Part shown: positions 33,050 through 43,697 of the stretch, piece after piece | How positions within the stretch are numbered: position 1 is the first letter of the stretch | How the letters are laid out: every line of letters begins with the position of its first letter | DNA from: JBGOTP01 sp963717075 | GTDB taxonomy: Bacteria; Acidobacteriota; Vicinamibacteria; Vicinamibacterales; CAVVIG01 | NCBI GenBank assembly: GCA_963717075.1 | Contig: CAVQVI010000007.1 | Span: 806,001-870,000 of the forward strand | Direction of reading: 5' to 3' | DNA length: 64,000 nt | Program-made: the position numbers and the translations under genes | Notes under the pieces: model-generated | What the model saw: only the letters and a program-made list of their open reading frames with translations | The model's database searches: none | Told to the model about the DNA's origin: nothing

Positions 33050-34399
33050 ATGGAGTTCAGCAAGCTGAATACTCCGCAGGTCGGCGGATGGCGGCTCGAC
33101 CGCACGTCCGTCAGCCTGCCGGAAGTCCACGGGTCAATTGCCATCCCCGCCGGGGCCGGCTTCTGGAAGAAGGCGGCGGCCTTCGCCGGCCCCGGTTATC
33201 TCGTTGCCGTCGGTTACATGGACCCGGGCAACTGGGCCACCGACCTCGCCGGCGGCGCGCGGTTCGGCTACACGCTTCTCAGCGTCATCATGATCTCCAA
33301 CCTGATGGCCATCCTGCTGCAGGCACTCTCCGTCCGCCTCGGCATTGCCAGCGGGAGAGACCTCGCGCAGGCGTGCCGCGACAGCTACTCAACCCCGACC
33401 ACCATCGTTCTGTGGGTCCTCTGCGAGATTGCCATTGCGGCCTGCGATCTCGCCGAAGTCGTCGGCGCCGCGATCGCCCTCAACCTGCTGTTCGGCCTGC
33501 CACTCATCTGGGGGGTGTGCCTGACGGCGCTCGACGTACTGATTGTCCTCTTCCTGCAGCACCGCGGCTTCCGCTACGTCGAGGCGCTCGTGGTTGCCTT
33601 GATCGTCGCCATCGCGGGCTCGTTCGCGATCGAACTGTGGCTCGCAAAGCCCGACCTTGGCGACGTCGCACTGGGCTTCATCCCGCGCGGGGAAATCCTC
33701 TTCAATGGCTCGATGCTCTATATCGCCATTGGCATCCTTGGCGCCACCGTCATGCCCCACAACCTGTACCTGCACTCGTCGATCGTGCAGACCCGGCGGT
33801 ATCTCGATACGTTCGAGAGCAAGCAGGAGGCGATTCGGTTCGCTACCATCGACTCGTCATTCGCACTGATGACGGCGCTCTTCATCAATGGCGCCATTCT
33901 CGTCATGGCCGCCGCCACATTCCACGGCACCGGGTACGACGAGGTGGCGGATATTTCCGACGCCTACAAGCTGTTGTCGCCGCTTCTCGGCACAACTGCC
34001 GCCAGCGTCCTGTTCGCCGTCGCCCTCCTTTGCTCAGGCCAGAATGCGACGCTGACGGGCACGCTCGCCGGCCAGATCGTCATGGAAGGTTTCATCAATC
34101 TGCGGCTGCGTCCCTGGTTGCGCCGCCTCATCACGCGGCTCATCGCCATCATTCCGGCCGTCATCGTCGTCTTGTTGTATGGGGAAAAGGGAACAATGAG
34201 CCTGCTGATTCTCAGCCAGGTCATCTTGAGCCTGCAGCTGCCGTTCGCGGTGTTCCCGCTCGTGATGTTCACGAGCGATCGCGCCAAGATGGGTCCATTC
34301 GCGAATCCCGGCTGGGTGAAGGCGCTCGCCTGGATGGTCGCCGTGATCATCGCCGCCCTCAATGGGTGGCTGCTGTATCAGACCATCGCAGGCAGATAG
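33050..34399 (+). CDS. mntH: Nramp-family divalent metal (Mn/Fe) : proton symporter
   Basis: Inner-membrane importer of 449 residues with about 11 helices. The metal-binding helix 1 motif DPGNW is at residues 58-62 (GYMDPGNWATDLAGG). The helix 6 site is MPHNLYLHSSIVQTR, with the Met and His typical for Mn/Fe selectivity. The consensus transport segment is intact (LAGQIVMEGFINLRL). Intact frame. A dyad just before the start suggests metal-dependent repression. Followed after 9 nt by a universal stress protein, probably co-transcribed. Confidence 0.92.
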   Translation: MEFSKLNTPQVGGWRLDRTSVSLPEVHGSIAIPAGAGFWKKAAAFAGPGYLVAVGYMDPGNWATDLAGGARFGYTLLSVIMISNLMAILLQALSVRLGIASGRDLAQACRDSYSTPTTIVLWVLCEIAIAACDLAEVVGAAIALNLLFGLPLIWGVCLTALDVLIVLFLQHRGFRYVEALVVALIVAIAGSFAIELWLAKPDLGDVALGFIPRGEILFNGSMLYIAIGILGATVMPHNLYLHSSIVQTRRYLDTFESKQEAIRFATIDSSFALMTALFINGAILVMAAATFHGTGYDEVADISDAYKLLSPLLGTTAASVLFAVALLCSGQNATLTGTLAGQIVMEGFINLRLRPWLRRLITRLIAIIPAVIVVLLYGEKGTMSLLILSQVILSLQLPFAVFPLVMFTSDRAKMGPFANPGWVKALAWMVAVIIAALNGWLLYQTIAGR

Positions 34400-34408
34400 A
34401 TCACGACC

Positions 34409-34831
34409 ATGTACCGGCGTATCCTCGTCGCCGTCGAGAACTCCAAATCCGACCAGACGATCCTGGGGCACGTCACGAAGCTGGCAAAGCTGACAGGAGC
34501 CGAGCTTCTGCTGGTGCACGTGGCGGATGGATGGGCCGCCCGGAATTTCACACAACTGGAACTACGCGAGTCCGATGAAATGAAAGAAGACCGTGCCTAC
34601 CTGGAAGAGCTTCGACAGCGGCTGACGCGCGAGGGACTCACCGTGCAGGCGCAGCTCGCCATGGGTGATCCGGCGACCGAGCTCATTCGAACCGCTGAGA
34701 CACAAGACGTCGATCTCATCGCCATGACGACGCACGGCCACCGCTTTCTCGCCGACATCCTGCACGGAGCCACCGCAGACCGTGTGCGCCACCTCGTCCG
34801 CGTTCCGGTTCTGCTGCTCCGCGCCCAGTAG
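34409..34831 (+). CDS. Universal stress protein, UspA family
   Basis: Single-domain protein of 140 residues: MYRRILVAVENSKSDQTILG at the start and VDLIAMTTHGHRFLADILHG, then RVRHLVRVPVLLLR at the end. The last block is the ATP-binding loop region; its GxxGx9G(S/T) motif is imperfect, so nucleotide binding is uncertain. Usp proteins help survival under starvation or stress. Position next to a metal importer suggests an oxidative or starvation response operon. Confidence 0.88.
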   Translation: MYRRILVAVENSKSDQTILGHVTKLAKLTGAELLLVHVADGWAARNFTQLELRESDEMKEDRAYLEELRQRLTREGLTVQAQLAMGDPATELIRTAETQDVDLIAMTTHGHRFLADILHGATADRVRHLVRVPVLLLRAQ

Positions 34832-34833
34832 CG

Positions 34834-34851
34834 CCCGACCAGAAGGTCGGG
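34834..34851. terminator. Hairpin between convergent usp and Kdo-hydroxylase genes
   Basis: CCCGACC-AGAA-GGTCGGG, 7 perfect pairs with a tetraloop, placed between two converging stops. No T-tract, so only a possible bidirectional terminator. Confidence 0.35.
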
Positions 34852-34895
34852 TCGTGGGCTGACCGCCTGGTCGGGCACACCAGAGCGCGACGACC

Positions 34896-35771
34896 TCAGA
34901 CCAGTCGGCACCCCTTGAGCCGTTCGAGAATGCGGAGCGGCGACCGGCTTTCGTCGATCATCGCGTCCACCGGCAGGAGAAACGTCTGCTCGAGCTGATA
35001 CTGGCCCGCCATGGCCGCATGGCTCACCGAGTCGGTGAACGCGACCCACGTGGATCCCGCCGGAAACTCCACCGCGGTCTGCGGTGCGGTCTGCTGGAAC
35101 ACGCGATCCGCTTTCATCCGATCGTGCAGCTCGAGCATCAACGCGTCATAGGCGGACCGCCGACTCTTCGTCACCCGAAGCGCGCGGAGGATGAACGCAC
35201 TGCCTGGCCAGGGCAGCGACAATGAGGCCACGAAGCGCGACGCCACCGCCTCGAAATCCCCGCCGATACGCCACCGCCGGGAACGCCCGGCGGGATTCAC
35301 ATTGGTAAAGACGCGAAGAATACGGCGCCCTTGCACGGGTGATGCTGGAAAGCTGTCGACATGTAGACGCGTGTCGTCCTTGCGCCATGAGGTGGCACGC
35401 CCGGCGATTTCCGCGGGTCTGAAACTGCACCGCGCCAGCTCGATGCGGCGGCGATAGTGCGGGAAAAGCTGGTCCACGAGCTTCGCCGCCAGGCCGCTGA
35501 AACGGGTCATCAGATGGCGTAGTTGCTCGAGCTCCCCGCCGCCGAGCGCGGTTCCTGCGACGCTCCCAGTCGCCGGATCGAAGCTCGCGTTCTTACTCGA
35601 GGAGAGAATCTGCTGAGAAAAGAGGGATGCATCCTGAGCTTCGAGGGGGAAGGCCAAATCCGACAGGAAGACCACATCGCCACGTTCGAGAGAACCGGTG
35701 GCCCTCACGGCGAGGTCCTCGGAAACCGGTGCGGTCCAGCCGCTGGAGCGGACGGTTAGAAGGGCCGACAC
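34896..35771 (-). CDS. kdoO: Probable 3-deoxy-D-manno-oct-2-ulosonic acid (Kdo) hydroxylase
   Basis: Fe(II)/2-oxoglutarate-dependent oxygenase of 291 residues that adds a hydroxyl at C3 of Kdo in the lipopolysaccharide inner core. Key block: DTRLHVDSFPASPVQGRRIL with the HxD metal pair, followed by RVFTNVNPAGRSRRWRIGG; the distal His is in DSVSHAAMAGQYQLEQTF. This matches the KdoO family as I know it. No LPS genes are adjacent. It follows a 67-residue basic protein on the same strand by 12 nt. Confidence 0.72.
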   Translation of the reverse strand: MSALLTVRSSGWTAPVSEDLAVRATGSLERGDVVFLSDLAFPLEAQDASLFSQQILSSSKNASFDPATGSVAGTALGGGELEQLRHLMTRFSGLAAKLVDQLFPHYRRRIELARCSFRPAEIAGRATSWRKDDTRLHVDSFPASPVQGRRILRVFTNVNPAGRSRRWRIGGDFEAVASRFVASLSLPWPGSAFILRALRVTKSRRSAYDALMLELHDRMKADRVFQQTAPQTAVEFPAGSTWVAFTDSVSHAAMAGQYQLEQTFLLPVDAMIDESRSPLRILERLKGCRLV

Positions 35772-35783
35772 GATCGCGTCCAG

Positions 35784-35987
35784 CTACTCGAAGTCGTCTC
35801 CCCAGGGAGAAGGTTGCGGTCCGGGCACGATCCCGGCGATGTCAGGGTCGTCTGCGCCGTCCTGTCGAGGGCTCCCGGACCGCTGGACCTTGGCGTTGGC
35901 CCGGCGCTCTTCCTTCTGTTTGCGCTTCTCCTGGCGCGCGCGCTCCTTTGCGCGTTTCTCGAGGGTTGGTCTGGTCCGGTTTGCCAT
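35784..35987 (-). CDS. Small highly basic conserved protein
   Basis: Protein of 67 residues: MANRTRPTLEKRAKERARQE, then KRKQKEERRANAKVQRSGS, and an acidic tail. Helical and Lys/Arg/Glu-rich in the first half, probably nucleic-acid binding. Similar short proteins occur in other Acidobacteriota as far as I recall. Function unknown. Confidence 0.6.
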   Translation of the reverse strand: MANRTRPTLEKRAKERARQEKRKQKEERRANAKVQRSGSPRQDGADDPDIAGIVPGPQPSPWGDDFE

Positions 35988-36142
35988 GGGCGCCTCCTAG
36001 GCTCACCTGTACTTTATCACCGGCATCGGCCGTGAGACGCGCGCGGCCCATGTGGAATATGAGGCCCGGGCATCGAACGCGACTCGGACAGCCCGGCCGC
36101 CCGACTCACTCGAGGTCGTGACGAACAGGCTCGTCACGATCG

Positions 36143-37009
36143 GTGGCACCTCGGTGTCTATGCTATCGTGCCGTTGAATTGCAGACGACCGAACCCGGCG
36201 CCCGTCGAGGAGTCGTGGATTGTCAGGCGTTCTTCGACAGGCTGAATAGCTTCTGCACTGTGCTGGCGGTCAAACTCTATCGCCTGCAGTCTCAGGCGGT
36301 TCCGCAAGTGCCCACGATTCCCTGTCTCGATCACGAAGCCATGCTGCACGAGGGCATCGCGTCGCATGCGGCGGCGTACATTGAGGACCACTCAGGGAGC
36401 CTGCACGAGGTCGTCATCTTCCCTGGCCAGCAGGTCCTCAGCGTGGACATCGTTTCCACGATGGGCGAGTGCACGCCAGAATCACACGCGCATCTGCTGA
36501 ACACCCTTCGGACGACGTTTCCCGGTTACCGCATCAGAGTCACGGGCGCTTCATGGCTGCGTGGAGACCTTCGTGTCGCGAAGGCGTGCCGCGCGCAGGT
36601 CACGTTGCGCGAGGTACTGACGGGAGACAACCTCGACCACACGAAGTCCGCGGTCGATCGTCTCCACACAATCAGCGCGCTCATGGAAAAGGAGTCGCGC
36701 GTCGCCTCATGGGGTGCGCGGACGGTCATGACGCCGCTTCTGGCTGTTGCCGGTTTTCTTACCTACCAGATCGCGGGGACATTCGTCCCGCGACTGGGAT
36801 CGGACTCGGTGGCGTTCATCCGGTTTGCCATTGTCGGCATCCTCGGCACCGTCTTCCTCTACTACGGTCTCAAAGCCGTGCACCTGACGCGGATGGCCAA
36901 CCGCGTCTGGAAGCGCGCGGCCGAGTACGGTTTGATCCTCAGTGAACGGCGGCAACTCATTGCAGATGGGCGCACTCGCCAGAACTCCGGCCTGCGACCT
37001 GACCAGTGA
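36143..37009 (+). CDS. Hypothetical membrane protein with two C-terminal helices
   Basis: Up to 288 residues; the real start may be GTG 36,215. A soluble N-terminal domain (EDHSGSLHEVVIFPGQQVLSVD written across two strands, YRIRVTGASWLRGDLRVAKAC) is followed by two hydrophobic segments (VMTPLLAVAGFLTYQIAG and FAIVGILGTVFLYYGLKAV) and a basic tail. No family recognised. Stands alone before the phosphorylase gene. Confidence 0.5.
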   Translation: MAPRCLCYRAVELQTTEPGARRGVVDCQAFFDRLNSFCTVLAVKLYRLQSQAVPQVPTIPCLDHEAMLHEGIASHAAAYIEDHSGSLHEVVIFPGQQVLSVDIVSTMGECTPESHAHLLNTLRTTFPGYRIRVTGASWLRGDLRVAKACRAQVTLREVLTGDNLDHTKSAVDRLHTISALMEKESRVASWGARTVMTPLLAVAGFLTYQIAGTFVPRLGSDSVAFIRFAIVGILGTVFLYYGLKAVHLTRMANRVWKRAAEYGLILSERRQLIADGRTRQNSGLRPDQ

Positions 37010-37178
37010 GTTTCTGAAGATCGCCATGATTGTCAGATCGAAACCGATGTCCGACAGAAATGTCGTCAAGCTTCTCGTCTTTCCCGCGGTTTTTCGGCAT
37101 GGTCGAGGCAGCATTCTTGCTTCCCGGGTGGCGATGTCCCTGTCAGCCCGAACAGGCTCTTGAAGTGCGGAGGCGCCC

Positions 37179-39849
37179 GTGAGTTTTGGCGATTCGGTCA
37201 CCAGCAGCATCACTTACGAAGGATCGCTGCTGTGGACCCTCGAGGAAATCGGGCGGCTGATCTCCGAGAGCGGCGACGCCTCGGAAACTCTGACCAACAT
37301 CGTCCATCTGATTCAGCACCGGTTCGACATCGACGTGTGCTCGGTCTACCTGCTGGAGCCGGATCGGACCAACCTGGTGCTGGCCGCGACGATCGGCCTT
37401 CGGCCGGAAAGCGTGGGCCGCGTGCGGATGCGACTCTCTGAAGGCCTGGTCGGGCTGGTGGCCGAGGAGATGCGGCCGCAGGTCTTTGCCGATGCGACGA
37501 CGCATCCCCGCTTCAAGTACTTCCCTGAGGCGGGTGAAGACAAGTACCACTCGTTTCTCGGCGTGCCGATTGTCGATCGCGGACTGTTGCAGGGCGTGCT
37601 GGTGGTACAGACGATCGAACCCCGCGTCTTCGACGCGGACGCCGTCAGCATGTTGGTGACAGCCGGCATGCAGCTCGCCCCAAGCGTCTGCGAGGCGCGG
37701 ACGTTGGAGCAATTCGTCGCGCCCGCGCATCAACGACTGGCGGCGCTGGCGCGGAACCTCTGGTGGAGCTGGGACCCCGACACCGTCAGCCTGTTCCGCC
37801 AGCTCGATCCGGCGCTCTGGCGAGAGCTCGATAACAACCCGGTGGCTCTGCTCCAGCGGATTCCCATCGAGACACTCGAAGAACGGGCCTCCGATCTCGC
37901 GCTGCACAGCCGGATCAACTACGCCTACCGCCGGATGCAGGAGTACCTGCACTCGACGCATACGTGGGGCGCGCGGCACGCTGGCGTGTTGTGGGCGCGG
38001 CCCGTCGCGTACTTCTCCGCAGAGTTCGGGCTGCACGAATCGCTGCCGATCTATTCCGGCGGTCTGGGGATCCTGGCGGGCGACCACCTCAAGAGCGCGT
38101 CGGATCTCGGCATTCCGCTCATCGGTGTTGGGCTGTACTACGACCAGGGATACTTCCGTCAACGACTGGATCGCCATGGCTGGCAGCACGAGGACTACAT
38201 CGACGTCGATCATCGACAGCTGCCGATTCAACCTGCACAGTACGAGGGCGCGCCCATCGGCATCGCCATCGAGACGCGCACCGGCACGATCCACGCGCGC
38301 GTATGGCAGCTCTCGGTTGGACGGAACACGCTCCTGCTGCTCGATTCGAACGTCGAGGGCAATCAGCCCGAAGATCGTGAGCTGACAGCCCGTCTCTATG
38401 GCGGCGACGAGCGCGTGCGCATTCGCCAGGAGCTGCTGCTCGGCGTCGGCGGCGTACGAGCGCTGGCCGCCATGAATATCACCCCAGGCGTCCTGCACCT
38501 CAACGAAGGCCACAGCGCGTTTGCGGCGCTCGAGCTGGTCCGGCAACAGATGGCCACCGAGGGCGTGGACGCCTGGGAAGCCATCCGCCGCGTGGCCGCT
38601 CAAGCCGTCTTCACGACGCACACGCCCGTGCCGGCAGGACACGACACCTTTTCGCCGGAACTCGATCGATGAGCATCTCGGGCCACTGCGCGAATCGCTG
38701 GGCCTCTCGCATGACGCGTTCATGGGTCTGGGTCGCGTCAATGCCGGGGACGGCCAGGAGCCATTCTGCATGACGGTGCTGGCACTCAAGACATCTCACC
38801 GAGCCAATGCCGTCTCCTCGCTCCACGGGCACGTGTCTCGCGGCATGTGGCGGCGGCTCTTTCCCGACCGCAGCGACGATCGCGTCCCCATCGGCCACAT
38901 CACGAACGGCGTCCACGTCCCGAGCTGGCTCGCTCCTCAGATGCGCCAGCTGTACGAACGTCATCTCGGCCCGGACTGGTCCTCTCACGCGGGGGATCCG
39001 GGGTTCTGGGAGCGCGTGCACGCCATCGACGACGGCGAGCTCTGGGAAACGCACCAGACACTCAAGACACAGCTCATCCACATGGCGCGGCGGCGCGCGG
39101 CGCACCAAGCCAAGCGACGCGGCGAGTCGCCGGACGTGGTCGAGCAAATGCGGCAGGCGCTCAGCCTCGACGCGCTGACGATCGGCTTCGCGCGCCGGTT
39201 TGCCACCTACAAGCGTGCCGACCTGATCCTTCAGGATCTCGAGGCCTTCATCTCGCTCGTCGGCAACGCTCGCATGCCCGTCCAGTTCGTGTTCGCCGGC
39301 AAGTCTCATCCGCGTGACCAGCCCGGCAAGGCGGTGCTGCAGCAGATCGTCGGCCTGATGCGGGATTCGCGGTTTGCGGGAAAAGTGCTCTTCATCGAAG
39401 ACTACGACATCGCCATGGGCCGGTACCTCGTGCAGGGCGTCGACGTCTGGCTCAACACCCCCAGGCGGCCTCTCGAGGCGTGCGGCACCAGCGGCCAGAA
39501 AGTGGTGCTCAACGGCGCGTTGAATCTTTCGATTCTCGACGGGTGGTGGGCGGAGGCGTATGACGGCAGGAACGGGTTTGCTGTCGGCATGGGCGAGACG
39601 CACACATCGACCGACCTGCACGACTTCCGCGATGGCGACTCGCTGCGCCGCGTGCTTCGCGACACGGTGGTGCCGCTGTACTACGAACGGGATCGCGACG
39701 GCTTGCCGCGCGAATGGATCGCGCGCATCAAGCGCGCCATCCGCACGCTCGGCTGGCGCTTCAGCGCCGACCGCATGGTGATGGATTACGTGTCGAACGC
39801 GTACATCCCAGCGGCAGGCGGCACGAGCAGCGACGTCAGCCGGTTCTAG
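37179..39849 (+). CDS. glgP: GAF-domain-fused alpha-glucan phosphorylase (one frameshift)
   Basis: About 890 residues. The first ~175 form a GAF domain closely like that of PtsP/EI-Ntr (LVGLVAEEMRPQVFADATTH, PRFKYFPEAGEDKYHSFLGV). The rest is a GT35 phosphorylase releasing glucose-1-phosphate from glycogen: NLWWSWDPDT, AYFSAEFGLHESLPIYSGGLG, HLNEGHSAFAALE and the PLP-lysine block GTSGQKVVLNGALNLSILDG. The frame breaks at GAACTCGATCGATGA near 38,663; removing one C gives ELIDEHLGPLRESLG and continues in the 38,521-39,849 frame. The GAF domain implies regulation by a small ligand. Confidence 0.88.
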
Positions 39850-39899
39850 CGGCTTTAGCGGTATTGTCACGCGTCCGCACATGAGCAAGACTATGCGCC

Positions 39900-40856
39900 A
39901 TGGCCGACTTCGTGATGTCTGCGCGCAACGTCAAGAGTGGTGCGTTTGGCGAGGAGCCGGACCGCACGCGCTACCTCCTCGTCCCGTCGGGAAAGCTCCC
40001 GACGCCGAGCGACGCGAGAACCCAGAGCGCCTGGGCGGACCAGCTCGTCGAAGAGGCGACCCTCGCTCAGACGGACGGCGTTCGAACCGGCGATATCCTC
40101 GTCTTCGTGCATGGCTTCAACAACGAGCCTCCCGCCGTGATGGCCCGTCACCGGCAGGTCCGGAAGGATCTCGAGAACCTGGGCTACGAGGGCGCGATCG
40201 TGAGTTTCGACTGGCCCGCCGGCGACGAAGCACTGGCATATCTCGAAGATCGTCACGATGCGGTGCAAACCGCCCTACAACTGGTGACAGATGGGATCGC
40301 GCTCTTCTGCAAGTACAAGACGCCCGACTGCGCGATTAACGTGCACGTGCTCGCGCACTCCATGGGCGCGTTCGTTGTAAGGGAAGCGTTCAATGATGCC
40401 GACAACAGCGGCGGAACGATTGGGGGAACCAACTGGACAGCGAGCCAGATAGTCTTCATCGGCGGCGATGTGTCGATGCGCTCGTTGGACGCTCACGATC
40501 GCGGTGCGGAATCGCTCTATCGCCATGCCGTGCGTCTCACCAATTACCAGAGTAGTCACGACGCGGCGCTGGCGCTCTCCAACGTCAAGCGTGTCGGCGT
40601 GGCTCCGCGCGTCGGACGCCACGGCCTCCCCGACGCTGCGCCGCCCGCCGCCGTCAACGTCGACTGCAGCGCCTACTGGAAGACCATTCCGAAGAACCGC
40701 AGAATGGTGGCCAACGGGAATCGCTCGCACTCCTGGCAGTTCGGCGATCCTGTCTTCATGGCAGATTTCGCCGCAGTGCTCGGAGGCATCGATCGTGCGT
40801 CGATATCGACGCGAGTACAGGTGGGGCCCAATCGGTTCGTCCTGCGGAAGCCCTAG
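39900..40856 (+). CDS. DUF900-like alpha/beta hydrolase
   Basis: Cytoplasmic-looking protein of 318 residues. The oxyanion strand DILVFVHGFNNEPP, the nucleophile elbow LAHSMGAFVVREAF (Ser in HSMG) and the late His in SHSWQFGDPVF fit the esterase/lipase-like superfamily often annotated DUF900. Substrate unknown. It lies 50 nt after the phosphorylase gene and is convergent with the acetyltransferase pair. Confidence 0.75.
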   Translation: MADFVMSARNVKSGAFGEEPDRTRYLLVPSGKLPTPSDARTQSAWADQLVEEATLAQTDGVRTGDILVFVHGFNNEPPAVMARHRQVRKDLENLGYEGAIVSFDWPAGDEALAYLEDRHDAVQTALQLVTDGIALFCKYKTPDCAINVHVLAHSMGAFVVREAFNDADNSGGTIGGTNWTASQIVFIGGDVSMRSLDAHDRGAESLYRHAVRLTNYQSSHDAALALSNVKRVGVAPRVGRHGLPDAAPPAAVNVDCSAYWKTIPKNRRMVANGNRSHSWQFGDPVFMADFAAVLGGIDRASISTRVQVGPNRFVLRKP

Positions 40857-40870
40857 AACGCGGCGGATCG

Positions 40871-42019
40871 CTACTCTGGAATGATCCCGGGATACGGCAC
40901 GAACGCGACGAAATGCCGCGCGACAAACTCTTGAATGACGACGTCCGGCTTCTCCCGCGCGATCTCATCGAAATCGAACTCGTTCTGCCAGAGATAGGAC
41001 GCCCGACTGAAGTGTTCTGACAGAAACGGGATCAGGCGTCCGGCAAACGAATCCCGAAAGACCACCGCTGTCGGCAGAGACTTGTCGCGGTGCTCGGTCA
41101 CGAGCAATCCGTCCTCACCGTACGGATCCGGGGAGTCGGGCTCGACCACACGATAACCCTGACCCCTCCGCAGAACCAGGCCAGGCATCGCCATCTTCCC
41201 AGGGTCGGTTAGTCCAAGCATCGTCGTCTTGTCACCGGACGCCACTGAGTGGTCCGTGTCAAAATCGCTGCGCTCCAGCGGCTGGATAGATGGAAACCAC
41301 TGCCGCAGCGCGCGGGCGATGGCCTGATAGCCAGCAAGACCGCCACGATCGTTCCAGTGGGTGTCGTATCGGTGATAGAGCTGCGCTGTCGGTTTCGCCG
41401 AGATCACCGCCGCACGAAGGTCGAGAATCTGAAAGTCCGGGGTCGTCCGTCGTAGATAGGCGACGAGCTGATCCGCGCGATAGTCATCTCGTAGCCGCTT
41501 GAGCGACGTTGGCATGTGCTCCGGGTAGATCATCTGTTTGTCTGGCGCGATGACGAACAGAAAGGGAATCCCTCGTCTGGCGAGGAATGCGCGGCGGCGA
41601 ACGAGCGTCTCGCGCCACACCGCAAGCTCATCGAGCGTGAACGGCTCTGCCTGTGTCCAGTCACCGATCCCGCCATCGTCGGCATAGAACAGCCAGTCGT
41701 CCTTGCCGGCGATGACCGTGTCTGACGCTGTCATGCGCAGGCCGTTCCAGAGCACGTAAGATCGCCAGTCGATCAGCCGGGCGCGCAACGCGAAGTGATC
41801 GTCAAAGTACTTCTGGAACGCATCGGGCCACGCCGCCACATCTTTCGGCGACCACGACCATTTCGGCCACGTGGCAAGCTCGCGCATCTCGGATTCCGAT
41901 AGCCCCGCGCGGTCGATTCCCAGCGCGAGCCCAAATCCGGGCACGGCGGTCATCACAATGAACAGCACCACGATGGCAAGGCCACCCGGCGGATGCAAAT
42001 CTGGAGCGGACCTCGGCAT
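40871..42019 (-). CDS. AlgJ/AlgX-like SGNH acetyltransferase, partner of the MBOAT
   Basis: Protein of 382 residues from ATG 42,019 (TGATG overlap with the MBOAT stop). One N-terminal TM helix anchors a periplasmic domain with IAGKDDWLFYADDGG, the catalytic Asp-His pair in DTHWNDRGGLAGY and the Ser in VVFRDSFAGRLIPF, as in AlgJ/AlgX of alginate acetylation. It would take acetyl groups passed by the MBOAT and place them on an exported polysaccharide. The polymer is not identifiable here. Confidence 0.82.
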   Translation of the reverse strand: MPRSAPDLHPPGGLAIVVLFIVMTAVPGFGLALGIDRAGLSESEMRELATWPKWSWSPKDVAAWPDAFQKYFDDHFALRARLIDWRSYVLWNGLRMTASDTVIAGKDDWLFYADDGGIGDWTQAEPFTLDELAVWRETLVRRRAFLARRGIPFLFVIAPDKQMIYPEHMPTSLKRLRDDYRADQLVAYLRRTTPDFQILDLRAAVISAKPTAQLYHRYDTHWNDRGGLAGYQAIARALRQWFPSIQPLERSDFDTDHSVASGDKTTMLGLTDPGKMAMPGLVLRRGQGYRVVEPDSPDPYGEDGLLVTEHRDKSLPTAVVFRDSFAGRLIPFLSEHFSRASYLWQNEFDFDEIAREKPDVVIQEFVARHFVAFVPYPGIIPE

Positions 42020-43471
42020 CAGAATCTGAAGTAAATGAACGGATTGTAGGTTCTCGCCGCAATCTCGACGATGGATGCGGCGAGGATCAAGGCGATCGCA
42101 CCGGCACTCGCCGCCGCGAAACCCCAAGACCGACTGGAGTCTTCCAGGCCCGCAAGGGTCCGCTCCCGCCACCTGTTGAGCAGCGGACCGATTGGCAGAG
42201 ACCCGATCGTTCCTGCGGCCAGCGCCAGCCAGACGGCGGGGGTGAGATACCACTGCACGGTGAACGGTGTCGGCGCTGTCGCTCCACGCCCGGTCATTGC
42301 CGCGAGAAACGACAGCGCGCCAGACAGGGTGTCCGCACGGAAGAAGACCCACCCGATCATCACGACGAGCAGCAGATAGAGGTGCCGAACAGGACGCCAG
42401 AGCCTGCGAACGACTGCGGCCAGGCCCAGTCGTTCGACAACAAGGAACGAGCCGTGGAACAGTCCCCAGATCACAAAATTCCAGCTCGCGCCGTGCCAGA
42501 GGCCGCAGAGGAAGAACACGCTCACGAGATTCACGTACGTGCGCGCTGGCGAGACACGGTTGCCGCCGAGCGGGACGTAGACGATAGTCGCGGAACCAGG
42601 TCGACAGCGACATGTGCCAGCGCCGCCAGAATTCCTGAACGGTGTCCGCAATGTAGGGCCAGCGGAAGTTCTCCGGAAAGCGGAAGCCGAACATCCGGCC
42701 GAGACCGATCGCCATGTCGGAGTAGCCGGAGAAGTCGAAGTAGATCTGGAGCGTGTAGCACACGACGCCGAGCCACGCGTGCCCAGGCGTCAGCTGGCCG
42801 TGCGGCATGCCGAAGATCTTGTCGGCCGACCTCGCCGACGATGTTCGCGATGAGGACCTTCTTGCCCAGCCCGATGACGAATCGGCGGACGCCGAAGGCA
42901 AAGTCGTCGAGCGTGACGAGGCGGCGTGCCAGTTGGTCGGCGATGTCGCGGTACCGGATGATCGGGCCGGCGATGAGCTGCGGAAAGAGGAGCAGGTAGA
43001 GCGCCGTGTGCACCGGACTCTTCTTTGCGGACGCATCATGTCGGTAGACGTCCACGATGTAGGAGATCGCGTGAAACGTGATAGAAGGAGATGCCGATCG
43101 GGAGCAGCACACGCGGCACCGCAAGCGGACCGATCCCGACTGCCGCGAGCAGCGGAGTTGACGTTGTCGACGAAGAAGTTGGCGTACTTGAAGACGCCCA
43201 GCACGATCAGGTTGACGCTCACCGCTGCCGCGAGCACACGCCTGGCCTTGTCCGCCTTGCGCGCGCGGGCAACCGCGATCGCCATCCGGTAGTTGAACGC
43301 GATCGAGCCCAGCATCAACCAGGTGAATGCCCCTCCACCCTTGGCGTAGAAGATCACGCTCGCGATGACCAACAGCCAGTTCGCGTACACGCCGTGCTCG
43401 CGACGGAGAAAGTGCAACCCGAGAAGCACTGGCAGGAACAGGAACAGAAACGTGGGTTCAGTGAAGAGCAT
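42019..43471 (-). CDS. MBOAT-family O-acetyltransferase, AlgI-like (several frameshifts)
   Basis: About 480 residues from ATG 43,471: MLFTEPTFLFLFLPVLLGLH, PVHTALYLLLFPQLIAGPII, WLGVVCYTLQIYFDFSGYSD, FWRRWHMSLSTWFRDY and FFLCGLWHGASWNFVIWGL. The WHMSLSTWFRDY block and the catalytic His in LWHG define AlgI-type membrane-bound acyltransferases. Pieces lie in three frames with shifts near 43,150, 42,830 and 42,600. Operon with the AlgJ-like gene. Divergent from the RND operon. Confidence 0.83.
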
Positions 43472-43697
43472 CGGCGACCGGGGCTAGGCGACGACGATAG
43501 CCCGGATTGATAAGTGGCGAGAAGGGCGCAGTGAGGAAGATGCTAAAGAAACATAAAGATTATGCGAAATATTGCGTATGCGGTCACTCAAAGAGAGGGC
43601 TGTGGAACACTCGTTCAGTAAACAGCACTGACAATGACGCGTATGCTTTAGTGTCTCGTCGCGCGCTCAAATTCATGTGCGGTTCCTGGAGATCCCA
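43472..43697 (+). other. Divergent promoter region, MBOAT / RND pump
   Basis: About 225 nt, unusually AT-rich around 43,540-43,650 for this contig, as expected of promoters. No operator dyad or RNA structure stood out. Confidence 0.35.
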
